Assembly: GCA_023427925.1 (NCBI GenBank)
Contig: JAEYZS010000072.1
Location: 1 to 7,059 of the forward strand
Direction: 5' to 3'
DNA length: 7,059 bases
DNA from: Pseudomonadota bacterium
Lineage (GTDB): Bacteria; Bdellovibrionota; Bdellovibrionia; Bdellovibrionales; JAEYZS01
Shown piece after piece: positions 1 to 6,224 of the stretch. Within the stretch, counting starts at the first letter, position 1, and every line of letters begins with the position of its first letter. A program made the position numbers and the translations under genes. Under the pieces are notes generated by a model, which was given only the letters and a program-made list of their open reading frames with translations, was not told the DNA's origin and made no database searches.

Positions 1-34
1 CCCCACTTTTGTTTTATTAAAAAAACAAGGTTTT

Positions 35-70
35 AAAATGTGTAACAAGTGTTACCATTTTATTTCTTTT
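35..70. terminator. Near-perfect inverted repeat with T-rich flank; possible terminator or operator
   Basis: The arms AAAATG plus GTAAC (35-40, 42-46) pair with GTTAC plus CATTTT (51-55, 56-61), with one bulged T at 41 and a loop AAGT. On the + strand the hairpin is followed by a T-rich stretch (TTTTATTTCTTTTT, 58-71, which overlaps the 3' arm). This fits a weak intrinsic terminator for a gene left of the window. The stem is A+T-rich, so a protein-binding operator upstream of the aldo/keto reductase is an equal alternative. The rest of 1-177 holds nothing else that I can assign with confidence. Confidence 0.35.
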
Positions 71-177
71 TGACCACATCAGCATGGGAATCCGGTTAAT
101 GGCCGACAAAAGTCCAGGAAGATCAGGACTATGGTATGCATCTGATCTAACCCAGGATAAATGGAAATTTATTTTTG

Positions 178-187
178 TGAGGAGGAA
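178..187 (+). promoter_or_regulatory. Ribosome binding site of the aldo/keto reductase
   Basis: A strong Shine-Dalgarno (TGAGGAGGAA; core GGAGG at 181-185) ends 5 nt before the ATG at 191. This site decides the start. The in-frame ATG at 161 lies upstream of it, has no comparable site of its own, and would add ten residues that do not fit the usual N-terminus of the family. Confidence 0.85.
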
Positions 188-190
188 TTT

Positions 191-1156
191 ATGGAATATC
201 GAAGATTAGGTAAATCCGGGCTAAAAGTAAGCGCACTTTCTTTTGGCTCATGGGTGACATTTTCAAATCAAGTTTCGATTAAACCAGCAGCTGAAATGAT
301 GGCGTTTGCATACGACAACGGGGTTAACTTTTTTGACAATGCCGAAGTCTACGCCCAAGGAGACTCGGAGAAAATTATGGGTGAGGCCATAAAAAAACTA
401 GGTTGGGCGCGCGACACCTTTATTGTATCTAGTAAAGTTTTTTGGGGTGGAGAAAAACCAACTCAGCTTGGACTTTCAAGAAAGCATACTGTAGATGCTT
501 GCCATGCAGCTCTTAAACGTCTGCAAGTCGACTATCTCGACCTTTACTTCTGTCATCGCCCCGATCCCGACACTCCTATCGAAGAAACTGTATGGACAAT
601 GAATGACCTCATCAAACAAGGAAAAATACTCTATTGGGGAACCTCGGAATGGGAAGCGGCCGATCTTGAGGAAGCCTTTAAGATAGCAAAAAAATTAAAT
701 CTCAGAGGCCCAACTATGGAACAACCTGAATACAATATGTTCAATAGAGAAAAGGTTGAAGTTGATTTTGGAGGTTTATACAACGAATACGGATTAGGAA
801 CTACAACTTGGTCACCCTTGGCCTCAGGGCTTCTCACAGGAAAATATAAAAACGGAATTCCGAAGGATTCTCGCGCTACACTTAAAGGATATGGATGGTT
901 AAAAGAAAGATTTGAATCCGACGAGGGAAAGGCAAAGATTCAAAAATCAATTGAACTAGAAAAAATCGCCGATGAATTGGGAATATCGCTTGCTCAAATG
1001 TCTATTGCCTGGTGCCTTAAGAATCCAAACGTCTCAACAGTCATCCTTGGCGCTTCTAAGCTTGAACAGCTCATTGAGAATATGCGAAGTATAAGTGCGG
1101 TAGACAAACTAGATCTTTCGGTGATGAACAGAATAAAAAAGATTTTGAAATCTTAG
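191..1156 (+). CDS. Aldo/keto reductase, Kv-beta-like (AKR6-type)
   Basis: An NADPH-dependent oxidoreductase of the (beta/alpha)8 aldo/keto reductase superfamily, cytosolic, of unknown physiological substrate. With the start at 191 it has 321 residues, a usual length. It opens with the family's RRLGKSGLKVS strand. The catalytic tetrad is visible as Asp49, Tyr54, Lys82 and His122 (contexts FFDNAEVY, SSKVF, CHRPD). The C-terminal half, with WGTSEW at about 149-154, an EQPEYNMFNREKVEV-like stretch at 177-191, TWSPLASGLLTGKY at 206-219 and the cofactor segment VILGASKLEQLIEN at 284-297, closely matches what I know of vertebrate K+ channel beta subunits and bacterial AKR6 and YghZ-like enzymes. 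It looks monocistronic. Its stop lies 3 bp from the stop of the convergent M20 peptidase. No channel gene is adjacent, so a role as a general carbonyl reductase is the default inference. Confidence 0.93.
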   Translation: MEYRRLGKSGLKVSALSFGSWVTFSNQVSIKPAAEMMAFAYDNGVNFFDNAEVYAQGDSEKIMGEAIKKLGWARDTFIVSSKVFWGGEKPTQLGLSRKHTVDACHAALKRLQVDYLDLYFCHRPDPDTPIEETVWTMNDLIKQGKILYWGTSEWEAADLEEAFKIAKKLNLRGPTMEQPEYNMFNREKVEVDFGGLYNEYGLGTTTWSPLASGLLTGKYKNGIPKDSRATLKGYGWLKERFESDEGKAKIQKSIELEKIADELGISLAQMSIAWCLKNPNVSTVILGASKLEQLIENMRSISAVDKLDLSVMNRIKKILKS

Positions 1157-1159
1157 TAT

Positions 1160-2632
1160 TTACATGTTTTGAATTTGATTAAAGCCCACAAGTGATTCGA
1201 AAAGAATCTTTGTACCTAGGCTAAGATTCTCAAGACTGATGGATTCATTTTTACCGTGAAGAGTTGCAATATCTTCCATGGTTACAAGAATGGGAATGAG
1301 TCCATAACATTCAAAACCTTTTTCCCTAAAAAATCGATTATCCGTTGCGCCAGGTGAAAGGTACTGGGTCACTTGAGCTTCTGGAATGTTGTCGCTTAAG
1401 ACCGTGTATAGAATACTATAGAAATCCGTGTCTGCGCTACTTTGGGACGACGGATAGGATTCTATGACTTTAACATCGATTGCATACTTTTGGGCCCGAC
1501 TCTGAATGTCTTTCAGTAGAACATCGTGATCAACGTTGGGAAGAACTCGAATATCTAAATAAGCCTTGCTCTCTGCAGGAATAACATTCCCCGCCGGAGT
1601 ATCCGTCGTAAGATTTGTAATCGAAATCGTATTTGTCACCATGGCATTAATTGATCTGTTATCCATTAAACGCTCAGAAAGTATTTTTTGAATGAGGGGA
1701 TTATGGATCCTCTTTAAAAGAAAGTTTTCAGGAAAATCATAGAAACTTGAAAGCGTATTAAAAAACTCAATGGTTTGAGTGGTTAGTGAAAACTTCTGCA
1801 AACCTTGAAGCTCATTCATAAGTTTGATTAAGTTTAAAGAAGAATATTCGCGTGTCGGCATACTGCCGTGACCGGAACTCCCTTTGGCTGTGAGCTCTAA
1901 ACCTAAAATCCCTTTTTCGGAAGTTTGAATCGTAAAGACTTTGTTGGAGGGCTTAGGAAAATCTTTTATTCCAAATCCTCCTTCATTTATTACAAATCGA
2001 TATCCACCAAATAGGTCTTCGTGGTTATCGAGCAAAAATTTAGCACCTAGATTGCCACCGCTTTCTTCATCTGGCACAGAGAGGAACATCACTTTTTGAT
2101 TGAGCGGAACATTAAACCGATGGAGCATAATAAAGGCCATAAGCTCCATAGTAGCCATGCCCTTCATGTCTAAGGCTCCACGCCCATAAATGATATTGTC
2201 TTTCATCTCTCCCGAAAAAGGTGGAATATTCCAGTCCGCTTCATCGGCTTCGACAACATCCGTGTGATTTAAAAGTATAACTCCGTTATCTGATTGTGCC
2301 GGTCCAATTTCTGCAACTAGGCTCACCTTATCAGGCCGATCAGGATGAGGAATGATTTTAGTTTGTATGCCTTCTTTTTCTAAAATTTTTTGAAGATAAA
2401 AAGCAGCTTGGGCTTCGTCTTTTCTGATTGTTTGCATTTGAATCAGATCCGTAAGCACTGTTGCAAGCTCAATTTCGATAGCATTCCAATCTATGTCATG
2501 ATCAATAAGAATTTGTATGGCTTCTTCATTGGGTGTTTTATCTTTTGCGTGATCTAAAAACACATAGGCTGAAACAAATACAGTTGCAATAAGAATCACG
2601 CCAAAAATATATTTAAAAAACTTAAAACTCAT
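1160..2632 (-). CDS. Membrane-anchored M20 family metallopeptidase (carboxypeptidase S / PM20D1-like)
   Basis: A dinuclear zinc aminoacylase or carboxypeptidase of family M20, 490 residues. Residues 8-26 form one hydrophobic helix after a basic N-terminus (K4, K7), which suggests a signal anchor with the enzyme in the periplasm. No lipobox cysteine follows. The catalytic set is complete: His123 and Asp125 in NHTDVV, Asp155 in GRGALDMKG, Glu189 (general base) and Glu190 in PDEES, Glu217 in INEGG, and His459 in TLHGKNE. The dimerisation lid domain is marked by SGHGSMP, with His255. Length and motif order resemble yeast CPS1 and animal PM20D1, which cleave peptides or N-acyl amino acids; the substrate here is unknown. 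The ATG at 2632 is the only sensible start, because it directly precedes the anchor helix. It has no Shine-Dalgarno at normal spacing (see the promoter entry). It is divergent from the NO reductase and convergent with the aldo/keto reductase. Confidence 0.92.
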   Translation of the reverse strand: MSFKFFKYIFGVILIATVFVSAYVFLDHAKDKTPNEEAIQILIDHDIDWNAIEIELATVLTDLIQMQTIRKDEAQAAFYLQKILEKEGIQTKIIPHPDRPDKVSLVAEIGPAQSDNGVILLNHTDVVEADEADWNIPPFSGEMKDNIIYGRGALDMKGMATMELMAFIMLHRFNVPLNQKVMFLSVPDEESGGNLGAKFLLDNHEDLFGGYRFVINEGGFGIKDFPKPSNKVFTIQTSEKGILGLELTAKGSSGHGSMPTREYSSLNLIKLMNELQGLQKFSLTTQTIEFFNTLSSFYDFPENFLLKRIHNPLIQKILSERLMDNRSINAMVTNTISITNLTTDTPAGNVIPAESKAYLDIRVLPNVDHDVLLKDIQSRAQKYAIDVKVIESYPSSQSSADTDFYSILYTVLSDNIPEAQVTQYLSPGATDNRFFREKGFECYGLIPILVTMEDIATLHGKNESISLENLSLGTKILFESLVGFNQIQNM

Positions 2633-2639
2633 TCGCGTT

Positions 2640-2668
2640 AGAATATGTCATCCCTCTTAGGCATTCAA
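2640..2668 (-). promoter_or_regulatory. Candidate sigma-70 promoter of the M20 peptidase, possibly giving a leaderless mRNA
   Basis: Read on the minus strand, TTGAAT (2668-2663) and TATTCT (2645-2640) are separated by 17 nt and each match the sigma-70 consensus at 4 of 6 positions. The -10 box ends only 7 nt before the ATG at 2632, so transcription would begin at or next to the start codon. This agrees with the lack of a usable ribosome binding site: the nearest GAGGG lies about 19 nt upstream of the ATG. Confidence 0.35.
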
Positions 2669-2691
2669 TAAAAGAAGTCGGAGGTGGCCAA

Positions 2692-2707
2692 ATTTTAATA
2701 TTAAAAT
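2692..2707. promoter_or_regulatory. Perfect 16-bp palindrome upstream of the NO reductase; putative operator
   Basis: ATTTTAATATTAAAAT is exactly self-complementary. It lies inside a longer imperfect repeat (CAAAT at 2689-2693, ATTTG at 2708-2712). It sits in the 140-bp divergent region between the M20 peptidase and the NO reductase, about 65 bp before the chosen nor start. A -10-like TCTAAT occurs at 2736-2741 without a matching -35, so an activator bound here, around 45-50 bp before the inferred transcription start, would make sense. The sequence is not a clear FNR/DNR box (TTGAT-N4-ATCAA). An NsrR-type AT-rich palindrome is possible but unproven. Confidence 0.5.
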
Positions 2708-2757
2708 ATTTGCCTCAATTTGGTTTATTTGCTTATCTAATAACGCTAACAAAAAAC

Positions 2758-2762
2758 GGGAG
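2758..2762 (+). promoter_or_regulatory. Ribosome binding site of the NO reductase
   Basis: GGGAG ends 10 nt before the ATG at 2773. It favours that start over an in-frame TTG at 2710. The TTG would add 21 residues of doubtful character, has no Shine-Dalgarno, and overlaps the end of the upstream palindromic region. Confidence 0.6.
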
Positions 2763-2772
2763 AAATAAGCGC

Positions 2773-5058
2773 ATGCTCGAATTTAAAAAACTCTGGATTG
2801 CTTTGGCTGTGGTGACGATCGGGTCATTCATAGTGTTGGGATATTACGGCTTTGAAATTTATCGCGAAGCTCCGCCTATTCCTGAACAAGTTGTCGATAC
2901 TGAAGGCAATTTGCTCTTTACTGGTGAAAACATCAAGAATGGACAGAATGTCTGGCAATCTTTGGGCGGACACAGCGTTGGAACCGTCTGGGGCCATGGA
3001 GCATACATTGCACCAGATTGGTCGGCCGATTGGTTGCACCGTGAAGCTGTATTCATGCTTGATGAAATGGGCAAATCGGAGTTTGGCTCTCCTTTTGAAA
3101 ACCTAAATGAAGAGCAAAAAGCCGTTCTCACAACAAGACTTCAAAAGGAAATTCGTGCAAACACTTTTGATCCAGAAACAAAGACGCTTACGATTTCACC
3201 ACTGAGAGCAAGAGCCATTCAACATGTTGGGGAACACTATCGAGGTCTCTTTACAGATAACCCTGAGCTTGAAGATTTAAGAGAAGCTTATGCCATTCCT
3301 AAAAACTCTATCAAAACAACAGAGCGCATGGAGCTTATGAATAATTTCTTTTTCTGGGCATCATGGGCATGTGTCACAGAGCGCCCTGGGATGAGTATTA
3401 CCTATACTAACAATTGGCCCCCGGATGAACTCGTTGGAAATCGACCGACAGGAGATCTGCTACTGTGGACAGGCTTTAGTGTGATTCTTTTAATTGCTGG
3501 GATTGGTGCCCTTGGATTTTATTATGCATCAAATAGAAAAGAAGATGAGATGGAATCCGTTCTTCCAGATAAGGATCCACTCTTAGGACTAAATCCAACT
3601 CCATCAATGACTGCAACACTTAAATACTTTTGGGTTGTTAGTGCGTTGATACTTTTACAGGTGCTATTGGGTGTCGTCACTGCACACTTTGGTGTCGAGG
3701 GAACGGGCTTTTATGGAATTCCACTTGCCGAATACCTTCCATATGCAGTCACTAGAACATGGCACGTTCAGCTTGCAATATTTTGGATTGCAACTTCTTG
3801 GCTAGCGACGGGACTTTATATGGCGCCTGCAATTTCTGGTCATGAACCTCGTTATCAAAAATTAGGAGTAAATTTCCTTTTCATTTCACTATTGATTATT
3901 GTTGTCGGCTCAATGATCGGCCAGTGGTTTGGAGTGATGCAAAGACTCGGATTTGACGCCAATTTCTGGTTTGGTCATCAAGGCTATGAATATGTAGAGC
4001 TTGGAAGATTCTGGCAGATCTTCTTACTTGTTGGTCTTTTCTTGTGGCTTGCCCTTATGACAAGAGCAATTTTACCTGCCTTTAAAAATCAATCAGAGAA
4101 CCGCCACCTCCTCACTGTGTTTTTAATTTCTTCTGCAGCGATTGCACTCTTCTATGCTGCTGGCCTTATGTGGGGAAGACACACTAATCTTGCTATAGCA
4201 GAGTACTGGAGATGGTGGGTTGTGCATCTCTGGGTAGAAGGCTTCTTTGAAGTCTTTGCAACGGTAGTAATTGCGTTCTTATTTGTGCGTATGGGTCTAT
4301 TGAGACCAAAAATTGCAACAGGATCAGTACTTGCTTCGACGGTCATATTCCTAACCGGTGGTATTATCGGTACGTTCCACCATCTTTATTTTTCTGGCAC
4401 ACCTACTTCGGTGCTTGCGTGGGGAGCGTCTTTTAGTGCGCTTGAAGTGGTACCATTGGTACTTATGGGATTTGAGGCCTATCACAATATTCATTTAAGT
4501 AAATCTGCCGAATGGGTAAAGACATACAAGTGGCCAATTTACTTTTTTATTTCCGTCGCTTTTTGGAACCTCGTAGGGGCAGGTATCTTTGGATTCTTAA
4601 TTAACCCACCAATTGCCCTTTATTACATGCAAGGTCTAAACACCACTCCGCTTCATGGACACACAGCACTTTATGGTGTGTACGGAAATCTCGGAATTGG
4701 ATTAATGCTATTCTGTATGAAGGGTCTTGCTGCAAGAAAGGTTTGGAAAGAGGACTTAATTAAATTTTCATTCTGGTCAATTAACATTGGTCTTGCTGCT
4801 ATGGCTCTCTTTAGTCTGTTACCTGTGGGATTACTGCAAACACTTGCAAGTGTTGAGCATGGAATGTGGTATGCAAGATCCGCTGAATTCAATCAGACCG
4901 GCATCATGGATAAACTCCGTTGGGCAAGAGTCATTGGAGATACTATTTTTGCAGTGGGAACGATAACCCTTGCTGCCTTTATAGTGGGTTTAAAGACCGG
5001 CTTCTCTCTTGAAAAAGAAACGGATCTTTCCCATGAAAATTATCCATCAAGCAATTAA
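2773..5058 (+). CDS. norZ: Quinol-dependent nitric oxide reductase (qNOR)
   Basis: Reduces two NO to N2O at the inner membrane with electrons from quinol; a fused NorC-NorB-like member of the heme-copper oxidase superfamily. It has 761 residues, as usual for qNOR. A first helix (about 8-28) is followed by an extracytoplasmic domain (30-228) with cytochrome c-like family motifs (WQSLGGHS, NNWPPDEL). There is no CxxCH, so heme c is absent and quinol is the donor. About 13 further membrane segments follow. Metal ligands seen: His331 (TWHVQ) and His630 for low-spin heme b, His628 (PLHGHTALYG) for heme b3, and His485, His536 and His537 (TFHHLYF) for FeB, with Glu489 and Glu493 in HLWVEGFFE. No norD, norQ or regulator is adjacent, which suggests a stand-alone detoxification or partial-denitrification enzyme. 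The stop lies 14 bp from the stop of the convergent LOG-family gene. Family assignment is near certain; the symbol norZ (also called norB) follows usage for single-subunit enzymes. Confidence 0.97.
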   Translation: MLEFKKLWIALAVVTIGSFIVLGYYGFEIYREAPPIPEQVVDTEGNLLFTGENIKNGQNVWQSLGGHSVGTVWGHGAYIAPDWSADWLHREAVFMLDEMGKSEFGSPFENLNEEQKAVLTTRLQKEIRANTFDPETKTLTISPLRARAIQHVGEHYRGLFTDNPELEDLREAYAIPKNSIKTTERMELMNNFFFWASWACVTERPGMSITYTNNWPPDELVGNRPTGDLLLWTGFSVILLIAGIGALGFYYASNRKEDEMESVLPDKDPLLGLNPTPSMTATLKYFWVVSALILLQVLLGVVTAHFGVEGTGFYGIPLAEYLPYAVTRTWHVQLAIFWIATSWLATGLYMAPAISGHEPRYQKLGVNFLFISLLIIVVGSMIGQWFGVMQRLGFDANFWFGHQGYEYVELGRFWQIFLLVGLFLWLALMTRAILPAFKNQSENRHLLTVFLISSAAIALFYAAGLMWGRHTNLAIAEYWRWWVVHLWVEGFFEVFATVVIAFLFVRMGLLRPKIATGSVLASTVIFLTGGIIGTFHHLYFSGTPTSVLAWGASFSALEVVPLVLMGFEAYHNIHLSKSAEWVKTYKWPIYFFISVAFWNLVGAGIFGFLINPPIALYYMQGLNTTPLHGHTALYGVYGNLGIGLMLFCMKGLAARKVWKEDLIKFSFWSINIGLAAMALFSLLPVGLLQTLASVEHGMWYARSAEFNQTGIMDKLRWARVIGDTIFAVGTITLAAFIVGLKTGFSLEKETDLSHENYPSSN

Positions 5059-5072
5059 TGAAAGTTTCGCGG

Positions 5073-5786
5073 CTATTCAAGTAGAAGCTTGCTTCTACTT
5101 GGAGGCTTAAGGCGAACACCGAATTCACTTGCTGCGCTAGTCGCAATTGCTTCTGCAGCTTCGACGGGATTATCTGTGATGATAAGTCTTGTTACATCAA
5201 CGGGTGCTATTGTTTTTTCTGCGATCATTTTGTTCATAAAGTCTATGAGATGTTTCCAATACTCAATGCCCATAAGGACTACGGTGAAGTTTTTCATTTT
5301 CCCCGTTTGAATTAATGTCAGGACTTCAAAGAGCTCGTCGAGAGTCCCAAACCCTCCGGGCATTGCAATAAAGGCATAAGAATATTTAGCTAGCATGAGC
5401 TTTCTTACAAAAAAATAATTAAACTCAATCACCTGATCCAAATAAGCATTATGAACTTGCTCGTGTGGTAAAATAATATTGCATCCAATAGTTTTACCGC
5501 CCACATCTCGTGCTCCGCGATTGGCAGCTTCCATGAGTCCGGGACCACCGCCTGTCATAATCGTAAAGCCTTTTTTTGAAACCTCGGCAGACACAATGCG
5601 CGTGAGGTCGTAGTATGGATGATCTTCTTTATATCGAGCCGAACCATAGACGGTCACACAAGGACCCACAAAGTGCAGAGCCCTAAAGCCCCGTATGCAT
5701 TCTAAAAATATTCTTATTGCTCGAAAAAGCTCTGAGAGCCTTTTTTGAGGTCCTTTTAAAAAATCTCTTTCTTCAAACCACGACAT
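5073..5786 (-). CDS. LOG family protein (TIGR00730-type Rossmann fold, 'lysine decarboxylase'-like)
   Basis: Belongs to the LOG/YgdH superfamily, often misnamed lysine decarboxylase. Characterised members split nucleoside 5'-monophosphates to base plus ribose 5-phosphate (cytokinin activation in plants, nucleotide turnover in bacteria). It has 237 residues from the ATG at 5786. Family motifs are TVYGSAR (45-51), the phosphate loop GGGPGLMEAANRGA (79-92), Arg128-Lys129 and the signature PGGFGTLDELFE (143-154) with its catalytic Glu. An N-terminal stretch of about 40 residues, rich in Arg, Phe and Leu, precedes the fold, so it is larger than minimal LOG proteins of about 190 residues. A TTG at 5813 in the same frame would add nine residues; neither start has a clear Shine-Dalgarno, and ATG is preferred. 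It is transcribed divergently from ssrA. Its exact substrate cannot be read from the sequence. Confidence 0.9.
   Translation of the reverse strand: MSWFEERDFLKGPQKRLSELFRAIRIFLECIRGFRALHFVGPCVTVYGSARYKEDHPYYDLTRIVSAEVSKKGFTIMTGGGPGLMEAANRGARDVGGKTIGCNIILPHEQVHNAYLDQVIEFNYFFVRKLMLAKYSYAFIAMPGGFGTLDELFEVLTLIQTGKMKNFTVVLMGIEYWKHLIDFMNKMIAEKTIAPVDVTRLIITDNPVEAAEAIATSAASEFGVRLKPPSRSKLLLE
5078..5101. terminator. Perfect 11-bp inverted repeat at the convergent norZ / LOG gene ends
   Basis: CAAGTAGAAGC and GCTTCTACTTG are exact reverse complements separated by two bases, folding as a 10-bp stem with a 4-nt loop on either strand. The repeat covers the last codons of the LOG-family gene and begins 20 bp after the norZ stop. 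Neither strand has a T-run after it, so it is not a standard intrinsic terminator. A bidirectional 3' stabilising hairpin or a pause site for convergent transcription is plausible. Confidence 0.4.
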
Positions 5787-5879
5787 AGTATGAATGTATC
5801 TAATTTCTTTCAATAATTTAACAATTAAGAGAATAAATGCTTCTCATTTTACTTTTCTAAAGGATTTTGCTATATTGAT

Positions 5880-5908
5880 TTGTCGTTTCACTTGAAAGAA
5901 TTGATACT
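5880..5908 (+). promoter_or_regulatory. Probable sigma-70 promoter of ssrA
   Basis: TTGTCG (5880-5885) and GATACT (5903-5908) are 17 nt apart and match the sigma-70 consensus at 4 of 6 and 5 of 6 positions. The -10 box ends 13 nt before the first base of mature tmRNA, leaving room for a short 5' leader that RNase P would remove. The rest of the LOG-ssrA intergenic region (5787-5879) is A+T-rich and shows nothing else clear. Confidence 0.6.
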
Positions 5909-6010
5909 TTTTCCCTTAATTGGGGGTGTACTGGTTTCGACGTGGGATGAGAAGCTTAAGGAGCATGTCGGGGCGTTAGACCTCGTTAAAAAACTGACAA
6001 ACTTGTAATT

Positions 6011-6037
6011 GACAACAATTACGCACTAGCAGCTTAA
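6011..6037 (+). other. tmRNA tag-peptide reading frame, predicted tag (A)DNNYALAA
   Basis: Reading back in frame from TAA at 6035-6037 gives GCT GCA CTA GCA TAC AAT AAC GAC, so the encoded tag is DNNYALAA after the alanine carried by tmRNA. The C-terminal NYALAA is the familiar ClpXP/ClpAP degron. GAC is chosen as the resume codon by alignment to E. coli ssrA from memory: TA lies at -5/-4 (6006-6007), as before the E. coli resume codon. The frame stays open further upstream (IVLK read backwards), so a longer tag cannot be fully excluded. Confidence 0.65.
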
Positions 6038-6224
6038 TTTTAAGCGGCCGATTGCCCTGAATTTTGATTGCGGCTCAGGGATCAATCGTCATTTAGTAAT
6101 CTCGGATTTTGTGGTTTCAGACAGCGCAAAGTCTTAAATAAAGCTGACTGAACGGTACTAGGATAGGTAGTTTGCGATCGCTCCCTGTACTTAATTAAAT
6201 TGCAAACTAAACATGTAGCCCGCC

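Noticed and set aside
161..190. ATG at 161 as the reductase start.
   Set aside because: The strong Shine-Dalgarno at 178-187 lies after it, and the family N-terminus begins at 191.
21..209. Open frame on the + strand ending TAG at 207-209, with ATG codons at 84 and 99, overlapping the reductase start by 19 bp.
   Set aside because: No ribosome binding site before either ATG, no recognisable domain, and it contains the reductase's own Shine-Dalgarno; at most a decayed gene tail.
1194..1211. GATTC-GAAAA-GAATC hairpin followed by TTT as the reductase terminator.
   Set aside because: Only a 5-bp A+T-rich stem with three Ts, and it lies inside the M20 coding region; too weak to call.
2710..2772. 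TTG at 2710 as the norZ start.
   Set aside because: No ribosome binding site, rare start codon, and the extra 21 residues precede the normal qNOR N-terminus; ATG 2773 has GGGAG upstream.
5829..5855. GAGAA/TTCTC hairpin with T-rich flank between the LOG gene and ssrA.
   Set aside because: A 5-bp stem with no gene upstream on the + strand that it could terminate; likely chance in A+T-rich sequence.
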